Below, in pieces: positions 1-8,571 of a stretch of DNA of 64,000 nt; within the stretch, counting starts at the first letter, position 1; the number at the start of each line of letters is the position of its first letter. The notes under the pieces were generated by a model. It made no database searches, was not told where the DNA came from, and saw nothing but the letters and a program-made list of their open reading frames with translations. The position numbers were made by a program, and so were the translations under genes. Source of the stretch: Bacteroidota bacterium (GTDB lineage Bacteria > Bacteroidota > Bacteroidia > Bacteroidales > Dysgonomonadaceae); contig JAEWGM010000011.1 of assembly GCA_023388315.1 (NCBI GenBank), forward strand, positions 30,176 through 94,175, given 5' to 3'.

Positions 1-1
1 C

Positions 2-3000
2 ATGTATTTAAATTTCAAAAAAAGTACGAAAGCGTTCTTGATAACAGTTTTATCGAGTATGCTATTAATTTTATCGGCGAGCGCGCAAACAGGCGCCACG
101 ATAAATGTGCGAGGAACGGTGGAAGATGCTGCCGGCGAACCAATTATCGGCGCCAGCATTCTTTTGCAAGGGACAACCTCGGGTGTAGTAACGGATTTTG
201 ACGGGAACTTTTCCCTCCAAGCACCGGGCACCGGCACCCTCGTAATTTCTTATGTGGGATATGTAACCCAAACCATTGACATTCAAAACAGAACCAATAT
301 CAATGTAGTCTTGCAAGAAGACACCGAATTATTGGACGAATTGGTGGTGATTGGGTATGGAACCGTGAGAAAAGACGATGCAACAGGCTCGGTTGTAGCA
401 GTGGATGCCACCTCACTCAACAGGGGATTGGCTACCTCGCCTTCCGATTTATTGGCGGGAAAAGTAGCCGGATTGAGCATCGTTTCTTCAGGAGGTGCGC
501 CGGGCTCTGCGGCCAATATCAGAATCCGCGGCGGCTCATCCATGTCGGCCAGTAACGATCCGCTTATTGTAATCGATGGCGTTCCTGTGGATAACGCAAC
601 AGGCGTTTCAGGGATGGCTAACCCTCTGAGCACCATCAACTCAAACGACATTGAAACTTTCACCGTGTTAAAAGACGCTTCGGCAACCGCCATTTACGGT
701 TCGCGCGCGTCAAACGGGGTAATTATCATCACCACCAAAAAAGGGCATAGCGGGAAAGTTAGGCTCTCTTACAACGGAAACGTTTCAGTAAGCGCCAAAA
801 CAGGCACCATTGATGTGATGGACGCGTCCACTTTCCGCAATTATGTGATTGACTCTTTTGGTGAAGGAAGCGAACAAGCAAACGCGTTGGGCAACACGGC
901 AACCGATTGGCAAGATCAAATTTTCAGAACCGCCGTGAGCACCGACCACAACCTTAGCGTTTCGGGATCGGTGGAAGATATGTTGCCTTATCGTGTTTCT
1001 GTGGGCTACACCAATGAAAACGGTATCCTTAAAACCTCCAAGTTGGAAAGATACACGGGAAGCATTAACCTTTCTCCAAGTTTTCTTGATGGCCAACTTA
1101 GGGTGCAACTTAATGCGAAAGGGATGTACAACACCAACCGTTTTGCCGATCAGGGAGCCATTAATTCGGCAACACAATATGACCCAACGATGCCAATTTT
1201 CGATACAACCAACTCTCCTTACGGCAACGGATACCATATGTCTTTGAAACCCGATGGAACCCCCATCGATATTGCTTTGGCAAACCCGGTGGCTATTTTA
1301 GATCAAAAGCATGATAAATCCAAAGTATTGCGCAGCATCGGAAACCTTCAAATGGACTACAGTATGCCGTTTTTAGAAGGGCTTCGGGCGAACCTGAATT
1401 TGGGTTACGATATATCTAAAAGTAATGGCGAGGTGATTGTTGAAGACAATTCTCCCATGAGTTGGACATGGGGTTCGTATAAATCGGGATGGGGTGAAAA
1501 CACCACCTACAGCCAACTTAAACGAAATACCCTTCTCGATTTTTACCTGAACTACATCAAAGAATGGAATGCCCATCGCTTTGATATTATGGGAGGATAT
1601 TCTTGGCAACGATTCTACAACGAAACAGACAACACCTATCCTTATTCTGCTGCCAAAGCGGCTGAAACCGGAAACGAGTTTTACAGAGAAAGCAACGACT
1701 ACTCCACAGAAAGTTACATCATTTCTTTCTTCGGACGGTTGAACTATTCGCTGCTCGACCGCTATTTGTTAACACTCACGGTTCGTAACGACGGATCATC
1801 GCGTTTCAGCCCCGACAATAAATGGGGATTATTCCCATCGGCGGCTTTCGCGTGGAAAATCATTAACGAACCGTTTATGATGGACGCCACCAACACCATG
1901 TCCGATCTAAAACTTCGGTTAGGCTATGGAGTAACGGGACAACAAAACCTCGGAAGCGGCGATTATCCTTGGATGGGAAGATATAGCTACAGCCAAGCGG
2001 GCGCCAACTATTTCTTTGGCGATACTAAAGTTCCGTTAATTCGTCCGTTGGCTTACGACGAAAACTTAAAATGGGAAGAAACAGCCACTTACAACGTTGG
2101 TTTGGACTTTGGTTTCCTGAACAACCGCATTACGGGTGCTTTCGACGCGTATTACCGCAAAACAACCGACTTGTTAAACACCGTGGGAATTGCGGCCGGA
2201 ACCAACTTCAGCAACCAACTGCTCACCAATGTGGGAGAATTGGAAAACAAAGGGGTGGAATTTACCATCACCGGACGCCCGATAGTGAGCAAGGATTGGA
2301 ATTGGAATGTAAGCTACAACATCTCATACAATAAAAACAGGATTACCAAATTAACCATTAACGACGACCCAAGCTACGTGGGTGTTCGTTTTGGCGGAAT
2401 TGACGGAGGAACGGGAAACAACATTGCCATTCACAGGGTGAATTACCCCGCCGGTTCGTTTTATGTATATGAACAAGTATATGATGACGCGGGCAAACCC
2501 ATCGAAGGCGTATTTGTTGATCAAAATGCCGATGGCGCCATCAACGAAAATGACCTCATTCCGTACAAAAACCCCGCAGCCGATGTGTTTATGGGACTCT
2601 CTTCTCAGTTGTCTTATCGGAATTGGGATTTCAACTTCTCTCTACGAGCGAACTTAGGGAATTATGCTTACAACAACATCCAATCTAACCGCGAGTCCAA
2701 GTCAACCACTTACGACCCATCGGGTTGGTTAAAGAATAGGGTAAACAGCGCGACTTACACCAATTTTGAAGATGTGCATTATCAATCAAGCTACTACATT
2801 CAAAACGCGTCATTCCTGAAAATGGACAATATTTCAATCGGATACAATTTCGACCAATTGCTTAACACGCAGCAATCGGGAAGAATTCACTTTACCGTGC
2901 AAAATCCGTTTGTAATCACCAAGTATACAGGCCTCGACCCTGAATTCACGAATGACGGTATCGATAATAATATTTATCCGCACCCTCGCGTGTTCATTCT

Positions 3001-3022
3001 TGGTTTTAGTCTTAACTTTTAA
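2..3022 (+). CDS. susC: SusC-like TonB-dependent outer-membrane receptor (starch-type PUL)
   Basis: Outer-membrane beta-barrel that, with SusD, imports oligosaccharides using TonB energy. The 1006 residues begin with a signal peptide ending near ILSASAQ (about residue 29). A carboxypeptidase-D-like regulatory domain follows (about 34-115, EPIIGASILLQGTTSG), then a TonB-box-like DELVVIGYGTVRK, a plug with the IDGVPVDNATG and IYGSRASNGVIIITTKKG motifs, and a long barrel ending in a terminal Phe (FILGFSLNF). Length is close to the roughly 1000 residues usual for SusC. No STN domain precedes the plug, so direct FecR/sigma signalling is unlikely. The ATG lies at base 2 and no upstream sequence is visible, so a slightly longer N-terminus cannot be excluded. 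First gene of a susCDEF series. Substrate is inferred from the downstream GH13 genes. Confidence 0.93.
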   Translation: MYLNFKKSTKAFLITVLSSMLLILSASAQTGATINVRGTVEDAAGEPIIGASILLQGTTSGVVTDFDGNFSLQAPGTGTLVISYVGYVTQTIDIQNRTNINVVLQEDTELLDELVVIGYGTVRKDDATGSVVAVDATSLNRGLATSPSDLLAGKVAGLSIVSSGGAPGSAANIRIRGGSSMSASNDPLIVIDGVPVDNATGVSGMANPLSTINSNDIETFTVLKDASATAIYGSRASNGVIIITTKKGHSGKVRLSYNGNVSVSAKTGTIDVMDASTFRNYVIDSFGEGSEQANALGNTATDWQDQIFRTAVSTDHNLSVSGSVEDMLPYRVSVGYTNENGILKTSKLERYTGSINLSPSFLDGQLRVQLNAKGMYNTNRFADQGAINSATQYDPTMPIFDTTNSPYGNGYHMSLKPDGTPIDIALANPVAILDQKHDKSKVLRSIGNLQMDYSMPFLEGLRANLNLGYDISKSNGEVIVEDNSPMSWTWGSYKSGWGENTTYSQLKRNTLLDFYLNYIKEWNAHRFDIMGGYSWQRFYNETDNTYPYSAAKAAETGNEFYRESNDYSTESYIISFFGRLNYSLLDRYLLTLTVRNDGSSRFSPDNKWGLFPSAAFAWKIINEPFMMDATNTMSDLKLRLGYGVTGQQNLGSGDYPWMGRYSYSQAGANYFFGDTKVPLIRPLAYDENLKWEETATYNVGLDFGFLNNRITGAFDAYYRKTTDLLNTVGIAAGTNFSNQLLTNVGELENKGVEFTITGRPIVSKDWNWNVSYNISYNKNRITKLTINDDPSYVGVRFGGIDGGTGNNIAIHRVNYPAGSFYVYEQVYDDAGKPIEGVFVDQNADGAINENDLIPYKNPAADVFMGLSSQLSYRNWDFNFSLRANLGNYAYNNIQSNRESKSTTYDPSGWLKNRVNSATYTNFEDVHYQSSYYIQNASFLKMDNISIGYNFDQLLNTQQSGRIHFTVQNPFVITKYTGLDPEFTNDGIDNNIYPHPRVFILGFSLNF

Positions 3023-3034
3023 TTCTCGTAAAAT

Positions 3035-4660
3035 ATGAAAACAACAAAATATACATTTCTACTCATCGTTGCCTTGGCCGTGTTGGTTGCAGGGTTTTCT
3101 TCCTGCCTCGATGATTTGAACACCATACCGCTCGATAAAGAAGAGTTGGTATCGGAAGTGGTATTCGGAAACGAAATCGGGCCGTATCAAGAATTATTGG
3201 CCAAAATTTATGCCGGTATGGCCATTAGCGGAAACAGCGGTGGCGATGGCGACCCCGATGTGGCCGGAGTGGACGGCGGAAGCCAAGCATCGTTTCTCAG
3301 GGGATTGTGGAATTTGCAACAATTGCCCACCGATGAAGCGCATTGCGCCTGGAACGACATCGGCATCCCCGATTTGAACCATATTTCTTGGACAGCCAAC
3401 AACGTATTTATAAAAGGATTTTACTATCGTTTGTATTATCAAATAAACTTGGCAAACGCATTGCTACGCGAAACCTCCGAAGACAAACTCTCTTCTCGGG
3501 GCGTGAATGCGGAAGACCAAACAAAAATAAAAGCGTTTCGCGCCGAAGCCCGCTTCTTGCGCGCATTATCATACTATTACCTGCTCGATATGTTCAGAAA
3601 TGTTCCTTTCGTAAACGAGGAAAGCCCTGTGGGGAGCACTCTACCGCCTCAAATTAAGGGAAATGAGCTTTTCGAGTACATTGAAAAGGAATTACTTGAT
3701 TGTGAAGCCGATATGATTGAGCCATTTGTTGGCTACGACCGCGCTCATTACGGACGCGCGAACAAAGCGGCCAACTGGGCATTATTATCGCGCCTTTACT
3801 TGAATGCCGAAACGTATATTGGCACCGCAAAATACACCGAGAGCATTACTTACAGCAAAAAAATCCTTGCCGAAAACTATCAACTGGATCCTGAGTATGC
3901 CAATATTTTCAAAGCAGACAACCACAACTCGGTTGAAATGATTTTCCCCATTCGTTACGAAGGTGAAGATACCCAAACGTGGGGCGGAATGACATTTCTG
4001 TTGAGCAGCACCGAGCCATCGGATATGCAGGCGGAAGTTAACGCTGTGGGAGCTTGGCAAGGAAACCGCGGAACAGTATCGGTACTGAACACGTTCCAAA
4101 GAGAAAACCTGCACACAAGCGATGCCCGTTTTTCTATGGTACGCATTGATAAAACGGAAAACTACGACCTCACAGACCCTGCACTTTTTACCAATAACGG
4201 CATTCCCATTGTGAAGTTTTACAACCGTAACAGCGACGGCTCTTTGCCGCCGAGCAGCATTGCTTACACCGACTTCCCATTGTTCAGGCTGGGTGAAATC
4301 TACCTGAATTACGCCGAAGCAGTAAAAAGAGGCGGAACAGGCGGCGATGCCGCAACCGCGCTCAACTTGGTGAACAATTTACGCAAGCGTTCTTACGCCA
4401 ACCAAGGTGCTGCCACTATTTCTGCAGAACAACTCACATTGGACTTCTTGATGGACGAAAGAGGACGTGAACTTTTCTACGAAGCGCATCGCCGCACAGA
4501 CTTGGTGCGTTTCGGTAAATTCACCGCCGCCACTTACCTTTGGCAATGGAAAGGAGAAGTGTTTAGCGGAAGAGCCGTATCGGACAACTTCAAAATCTAT
4601 CCGATTCCGGCAGATGATATAGGAGCCAATCAGAACCTGACACAAAACCCGGGATATTGA
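3035..4660 (+). CDS. susD: SusD-like starch-binding outer-membrane lipoprotein
   Basis: Surface lipoprotein that caps the SusC barrel and binds the glycan. The 541-residue product has a lipoprotein signal with Cys24 (VAGFSSC), SusD/RagB helical TPR-like segments (for example EARFLRALSYYYLLDMFRNVPF near 175) and the characteristic C-terminal end IYPIPADDIGANQNLTQNPGY. It starts 12 bases after susC stops, so co-transcription is very likely. Length matches Bacteroides SusD (about 550). Substrate class (alpha-glucan) is inferred from neighbours, not from the binding site. Confidence 0.93.
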   Translation: MKTTKYTFLLIVALAVLVAGFSSCLDDLNTIPLDKEELVSEVVFGNEIGPYQELLAKIYAGMAISGNSGGDGDPDVAGVDGGSQASFLRGLWNLQQLPTDEAHCAWNDIGIPDLNHISWTANNVFIKGFYYRLYYQINLANALLRETSEDKLSSRGVNAEDQTKIKAFRAEARFLRALSYYYLLDMFRNVPFVNEESPVGSTLPPQIKGNELFEYIEKELLDCEADMIEPFVGYDRAHYGRANKAANWALLSRLYLNAETYIGTAKYTESITYSKKILAENYQLDPEYANIFKADNHNSVEMIFPIRYEGEDTQTWGGMTFLLSSTEPSDMQAEVNAVGAWQGNRGTVSVLNTFQRENLHTSDARFSMVRIDKTENYDLTDPALFTNNGIPIVKFYNRNSDGSLPPSSIAYTDFPLFRLGEIYLNYAEAVKRGGTGGDAATALNLVNNLRKRSYANQGAATISAEQLTLDFLMDERGRELFYEAHRRTDLVRFGKFTAATYLWQWKGEVFSGRAVSDNFKIYPIPADDIGANQNLTQNPGY

Positions 4661-4696
4661 TTTGCCGACAATGTATAACATCAAACTAAAATAACG

Positions 4697-5839
4697 ATGA
4701 AAAAGATATATAACATAACCATACTGTTGGCGTGCTTGGGAATATGCTGGGCGTGCCAAAAAGATGACAAAGTGGTGTTGCAACAACCGGAAAGCTTTGT
4801 ACTAAACACACCGAAATACGCATCCGGCATTTACGATTTAAAGAATACGGAAACCATTGAATTTACCACCTCACAACCCGATTACGGCTTCACCGCCGCG
4901 GCCGTGTATGGCGTGGAAGTGTCGCTCACTTCCGATTTCACCAACGCTGTGGCACTACCCGGAAGCTACACATCAGCCAAATTCAACATCAACGCGGCCG
5001 ATTTGGCATTGGCGTTGGTGGGAATGCACAACGTAACGGAAGAAAGCGATTATCCCACTGAGCCTCATCCGCTTTATGTGCGGCTCTCCTCTGTTTTGAA
5101 CAGTAAAGAAGTGGGAAAGGTATATTCCAACGTAGTTACCCTCCCCCACGTGAAAGGATACTTCGCGCTGGATCCAATGGTGATGCCCGCTGAAATGTAC
5201 ATTATCGGAAATGTGGCAGGAGACTGGAATTGGAACGACGCCACGGCGATGATACCCGTGCATAGTTCGCCCGGTAAGTTCTGGGCAATGCAATACCTCG
5301 GCCAAACCGATGGCGGAGAAAACGCGCAAATTAAATTCAACAACGAAAAAGCATGGAATGGAGCGGAATTCGGATACGCCAACGCGACCATATCCGCGGA
5401 ATCGACAACCCTCGCCGGTGCATCCGATGAAGGAGGAAACATTCAAATCGGCAACCCGGGTTGGTATATCGTGGTAGTTACCACCACCATTAACGGACGC
5501 GAGTATGAATACGCGGTCGATTTTTATCCGCCCAATGTGTACCTGCAAGGAAATGTTGCCGGCGGAAACTGGGGAACCACCGACGAAAAATATCGCTTTA
5601 CTGTTCCCGCCCTCTCAGCCGGTGCCGATGCTTATTTTGTTTCTCCCGGATTTTCTCATACCGGAGAAATTCGCGCGAGCATTCAACTGCCCGGACAGGA
5701 GTGGTGGCATACAGAATTTCTGGTATTCAATAACAAGTTTGTGCCTCGTGGCGCCGGAGACGATCAAGACCGCGTTACCGGTAACGCCGGCCAAAAACTT
5801 CACATTAATTTCACCACTTACGAAGGTAAAATTGAATAA
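4697..5839 (+). CDS. susE: SusE-like surface starch-binding lipoprotein
   Basis: Cell-surface carbohydrate-binding lipoprotein of the Sus system. The 380-residue product has a lipobox Cys20 (GICWAC), an N-terminal SusE Ig-like domain (about 30-150) and two C-terminal beta-sandwich modules starting near MYIIGNVAGDWNWND and VYLQGNVAGGNWGTT, rich in Trp as expected of starch-binding modules. Length is close to B. thetaiotaomicron SusE (387). It lies between susD and susF in the canonical order with short gaps, which supports the assignment. Non-enzymatic; it likely retains or presents alpha-glucan at the surface. Confidence 0.85.
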   Translation: MKKIYNITILLACLGICWACQKDDKVVLQQPESFVLNTPKYASGIYDLKNTETIEFTTSQPDYGFTAAAVYGVEVSLTSDFTNAVALPGSYTSAKFNINAADLALALVGMHNVTEESDYPTEPHPLYVRLSSVLNSKEVGKVYSNVVTLPHVKGYFALDPMVMPAEMYIIGNVAGDWNWNDATAMIPVHSSPGKFWAMQYLGQTDGGENAQIKFNNEKAWNGAEFGYANATISAESTTLAGASDEGGNIQIGNPGWYIVVVTTTINGREYEYAVDFYPPNVYLQGNVAGGNWGTTDEKYRFTVPALSAGADAYFVSPGFSHTGEIRASIQLPGQEWWHTEFLVFNNKFVPRGAGDDQDRVTGNAGQKLHINFTTYEGKIE

Positions 5840-5862
5840 CGTAACTTTTAAATTCCAATAAA

Positions 5863-7290
5863 ATGAAAAAAATATATCTATTTGCAATGCTGCTTACATT
5901 TCTGGGCTTTGCTGCCTGTGAAGATGTATATGACCATATGGCAGCGCCACCGCAATCGCACGAGCAAGAAGCGGAACAAACCGTTGACGGATTCACGTTT
6001 GCTTTGGGTTCCGGTTTAAGCACCGATGTTGTCCTTTCGGAAGAGGATTTAGAGAAATCCACCGTTCTGGAAGCAATAAAAACAACGGCAACGCCTCAAT
6101 TGGCGGAAGGCGCAACGGTGAAAATCACCTTAGAAGCATCCGATACGGAAGATTTCACAAAAAAAGTGGAATTGCCGTCGATGAGCGAAGAGAACACCGC
6201 GTTTGTGAAAGCCAATGATTTGGATGAAGCTGTAAAAAGCCTATACGGCAAAGCTCCCAACGCCCGTTCTGTTTATCTGCGCGCAACCTATTACATCGTT
6301 GACGGCACGTCTTCTTCACAAATGCCCACACCCGCTGTGCTGGGGCCGGTAAAAGTAACGCCCGTAGGGCCGATCATTGAAACCGAATATTTCTTGATTG
6401 GCGATGTAAACGGCTGGAATTTCGACAACCTGCCCGATTACAAATTCAACCACAGCGGCAGCGATGTATATGAAGACCCACACTTCACTATTCTGGTAAA
6501 TAACTTGCAAGGACATTTCAAAATTGTACCCAAATCAAGTAAAGATGCCAATTCTTGGGATGGCGTAATTGGCAACCCCACGGATGGCAGCACCGATCTA
6601 GAAGGAGAATTGGTGATAGACGGAGGAGCGATGAAAGTGGAACAACCCGGTTGGGTGAAAGTTACGCTGAATATGATGGAATATACCTACACCATCGAAA
6701 TAATTGGCGAAATGAACCTGACGTTGTATGTCCCCGGTGGGCACCAACAATGGAATCCTGAAACTGCCCCCATCCTCTACAGCAGAAATTTTGATTTTAA
6801 ATATGAGGGTTATGTTTATTTTGACGAGGACGGAACCGAGTTTAAATTCACATCGGCGCCAAATTGGGACGGAACAAACTATGGCGATGGCGGCAATGGC
6901 ACGCTCTCAACAGATGGCGGTGCAGGCAACCTCTCGGTGAGTGAAGCCGGTTATTATAAATTAGACGCCGATTTATCTGGCAGCCCTTACACCTACAATT
7001 TAACAAAAACAGACTGGGGCTTAATTGGCGACGCCACAGCAGGAGGCTGGGACAACTCAACGCCAATGACGTATAACCCTGACACCAAGGTTTGGACTGT
7101 AAAAACAACTCTTTCTGCCGGTTCATTTAAATTCCGCGCAAATAATGGATGGGATATTAACCTTGGTGGCGCGCTCTCTAACTTAACATACGGTGGAGAC
7201 AATATCTCCGTTGCGGAAGCGGGCGAGTATGTGGTAACGCTCAACTTGTCTAATGCTGCCGCTTATGAAGCAACAATCGTTAAACAGTAA
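5863..7290 (+). CDS. susF: SusF-like surface starch-binding lipoprotein
   Basis: Second surface glycan-binding lipoprotein. The 475-residue product has lipobox Cys19 (LGFAAC), an N-terminal SusE/F Ig-like domain, then three tandem binding modules beginning near EYFLIGDVNGWNF, LTLYVPGGHQQWNP and DWGLIGDATAGGWDN. Three modules against two in the preceding gene is exactly the SusF/SusE distinction, and the length fits SusF (about 485). It starts 23 bases after susE. A perfect intrinsic terminator follows within 14 bases of its stop, so it closes the susCDEF transcription unit. Confidence 0.85.
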   Translation: MKKIYLFAMLLTFLGFAACEDVYDHMAAPPQSHEQEAEQTVDGFTFALGSGLSTDVVLSEEDLEKSTVLEAIKTTATPQLAEGATVKITLEASDTEDFTKKVELPSMSEENTAFVKANDLDEAVKSLYGKAPNARSVYLRATYYIVDGTSSSQMPTPAVLGPVKVTPVGPIIETEYFLIGDVNGWNFDNLPDYKFNHSGSDVYEDPHFTILVNNLQGHFKIVPKSSKDANSWDGVIGNPTDGSTDLEGELVIDGGAMKVEQPGWVKVTLNMMEYTYTIEIIGEMNLTLYVPGGHQQWNPETAPILYSRNFDFKYEGYVYFDEDGTEFKFTSAPNWDGTNYGDGGNGTLSTDGGAGNLSVSEAGYYKLDADLSGSPYTYNLTKTDWGLIGDATAGGWDNSTPMTYNPDTKVWTVKTTLSAGSFKFRANNGWDINLGGALSNLTYGGDNISVAEAGEYVVTLNLSNAAAYEATIVKQ

Positions 7291-7303
7291 AACAATTAAA
7301 ACT

Positions 7304-7334
7304 AAAAAAGCGCGGGCGAAATCCGCGCTTTTTT
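7304..7334 (+). terminator. Intrinsic terminator after susF
   Basis: Perfect 12-bp stem (AAAAAAGCGCGG at 7304-7315 with CCGCGCTTTTTT at 7323-7334) around a 7-nt loop, ending in six T. It sits between susF and the GH53 gene, whose ATG is only 10 bases beyond it, so GH53 would be expressed only by read-through or from an unseen promoter. The stem is nearly symmetrical, so it could work in both directions. Confidence 0.88.
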
Positions 7335-7344
7335 CACTTTATCA

Positions 7345-8391
7345 ATGAAAAAGACACTCATTTATCTGATAACTTTTATTTTTCTAGGTGTAGCCTGCCA
7401 ACAACAGCAATCCACCGAAAACCCCGCGCCCATCGACACCTTTGCCAAAGGCGCCGATATCAGCTGGCTACCACAAATGGAAGCCTCCGGCTACGTGTTC
7501 TACAACAAAAACGGCAAAGCGGAAGATTGTTTTAAAATTCTACAGGATTTGGGCATCAATTCCATTCGTTTACGCACGTGGGTAAATCCATCCGATGACC
7601 CTCACAGCGGCCATTGCAGCAAAGAAGAAACCATTGCTATGGCAAAACGCGCAAAAGAGTGGGATATGCGCGTGATGATTAACTTTCATTACAGCGACAG
7701 CTGGGCCGACCCCGGCAAACAGCACAAACCCAAAGATTGGGAAAGCCTGAATTTTGAGCAACTGAAACAAACACTTTACGATTATACTTTTGATGTAATC
7801 AAAGGATTAAAAGACGAAGAAGTAACGCCGGAATGGGTGCAAGTGGGAAATGAAATTCCATCGGGAATGCTTTATCCCGAAGGCAGTACCGATAATTGGC
7901 CGCAACTGGTTGAACTGCTAAATAAAGGATACGATGCCGTGAAAGCGGCAAGCCCCACATCTAAAGTTATTCTGCACGTGGATCAGGGCAATAACAACGA
8001 GCGCTTCCGCTGGTGGTTTGACAATGCCGAGAAACACGGCGCCAAATACGATATCATCGGGATGTCGTTCTATCCATATTGGTTGGAAAACAAACCTGAT
8101 TACACGGAAATTATCGATGATTTGGGCAATAATTTAAAAGATATGGCTGGCCGCTACAACAAAGAAGTTATGGTAGTGGAAGTTGGCGGTGAAGACCACA
8201 AAGTGCAAAACACCTATGATATGCTTCGTGCCGTGATAGCCAAAGTAAAAGATGTGCCCGACAATAAAGGCTTGGGCGTTTTTTATTGGGAACCGCAAGG
8301 CGCCCGCTCTTGGAGTAAATATGCGTTAAGCGCTTGGGGCGATGATGGAAAACCCACGAAAGCTATGGACGCGTTTAAGAAACTGTTTTAA
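7345..8391 (+). CDS. GH53 arabinogalactan endo-beta-1,4-galactanase, lipoprotein
   Basis: Predicted to cut beta-1,4-linked galactan internally. The 348-residue product has a lipobox Cys18 (LGVAC), placing it in the outer membrane or periplasm. GH53 signatures run through it: FAKGADISWLPQME, IRLRTWVNPSD, MINFHYSDSWADP, WVQVGNEIPSGMLYPEG with the acid/base Glu at about 170, and the probable nucleophile Glu at about 279 in VVEVGGED. It lies directly behind a terminator and ahead of a SusA-like amylase, so it is embedded in a starch-type locus whose other enzymes act on alpha-glucans. Family call is firm; the role in this locus is unclear. Confidence 0.9.
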   Translation: MKKTLIYLITFIFLGVACQQQQSTENPAPIDTFAKGADISWLPQMEASGYVFYNKNGKAEDCFKILQDLGINSIRLRTWVNPSDDPHSGHCSKEETIAMAKRAKEWDMRVMINFHYSDSWADPGKQHKPKDWESLNFEQLKQTLYDYTFDVIKGLKDEEVTPEWVQVGNEIPSGMLYPEGSTDNWPQLVELLNKGYDAVKAASPTSKVILHVDQGNNNERFRWWFDNAEKHGAKYDIIGMSFYPYWLENKPDYTEIIDDLGNNLKDMAGRYNKEVMVVEVGGEDHKVQNTYDMLRAVIAKVKDVPDNKGLGVFYWEPQGARSWSKYALSAWGDDGKPTKAMDAFKKLF

Positions 8392-8571
8392 ATTTTTTTA
8401 TGTATTGTTTTTTAGTCATTTTTTGATGGATTTGGGCCTTCGTTTCGCATCGAATAGCGGGCTATTTGAAAGAAAGGAAAGTTCAAAGGCGCAAAAAAGG
8501 GCAAAAAACAACATAAAAGATAGATATAAAAATATTATTCGTAAAACTCAAAACAGTTTCTAAGAATTAAA

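Noticed and set aside
71..693. Open frames on the minus strand inside susC, and many similar antisense frames within other genes
   Set aside because: They overlap strongly supported genes, lack family motifs and reflect codon bias of the opposite strand.
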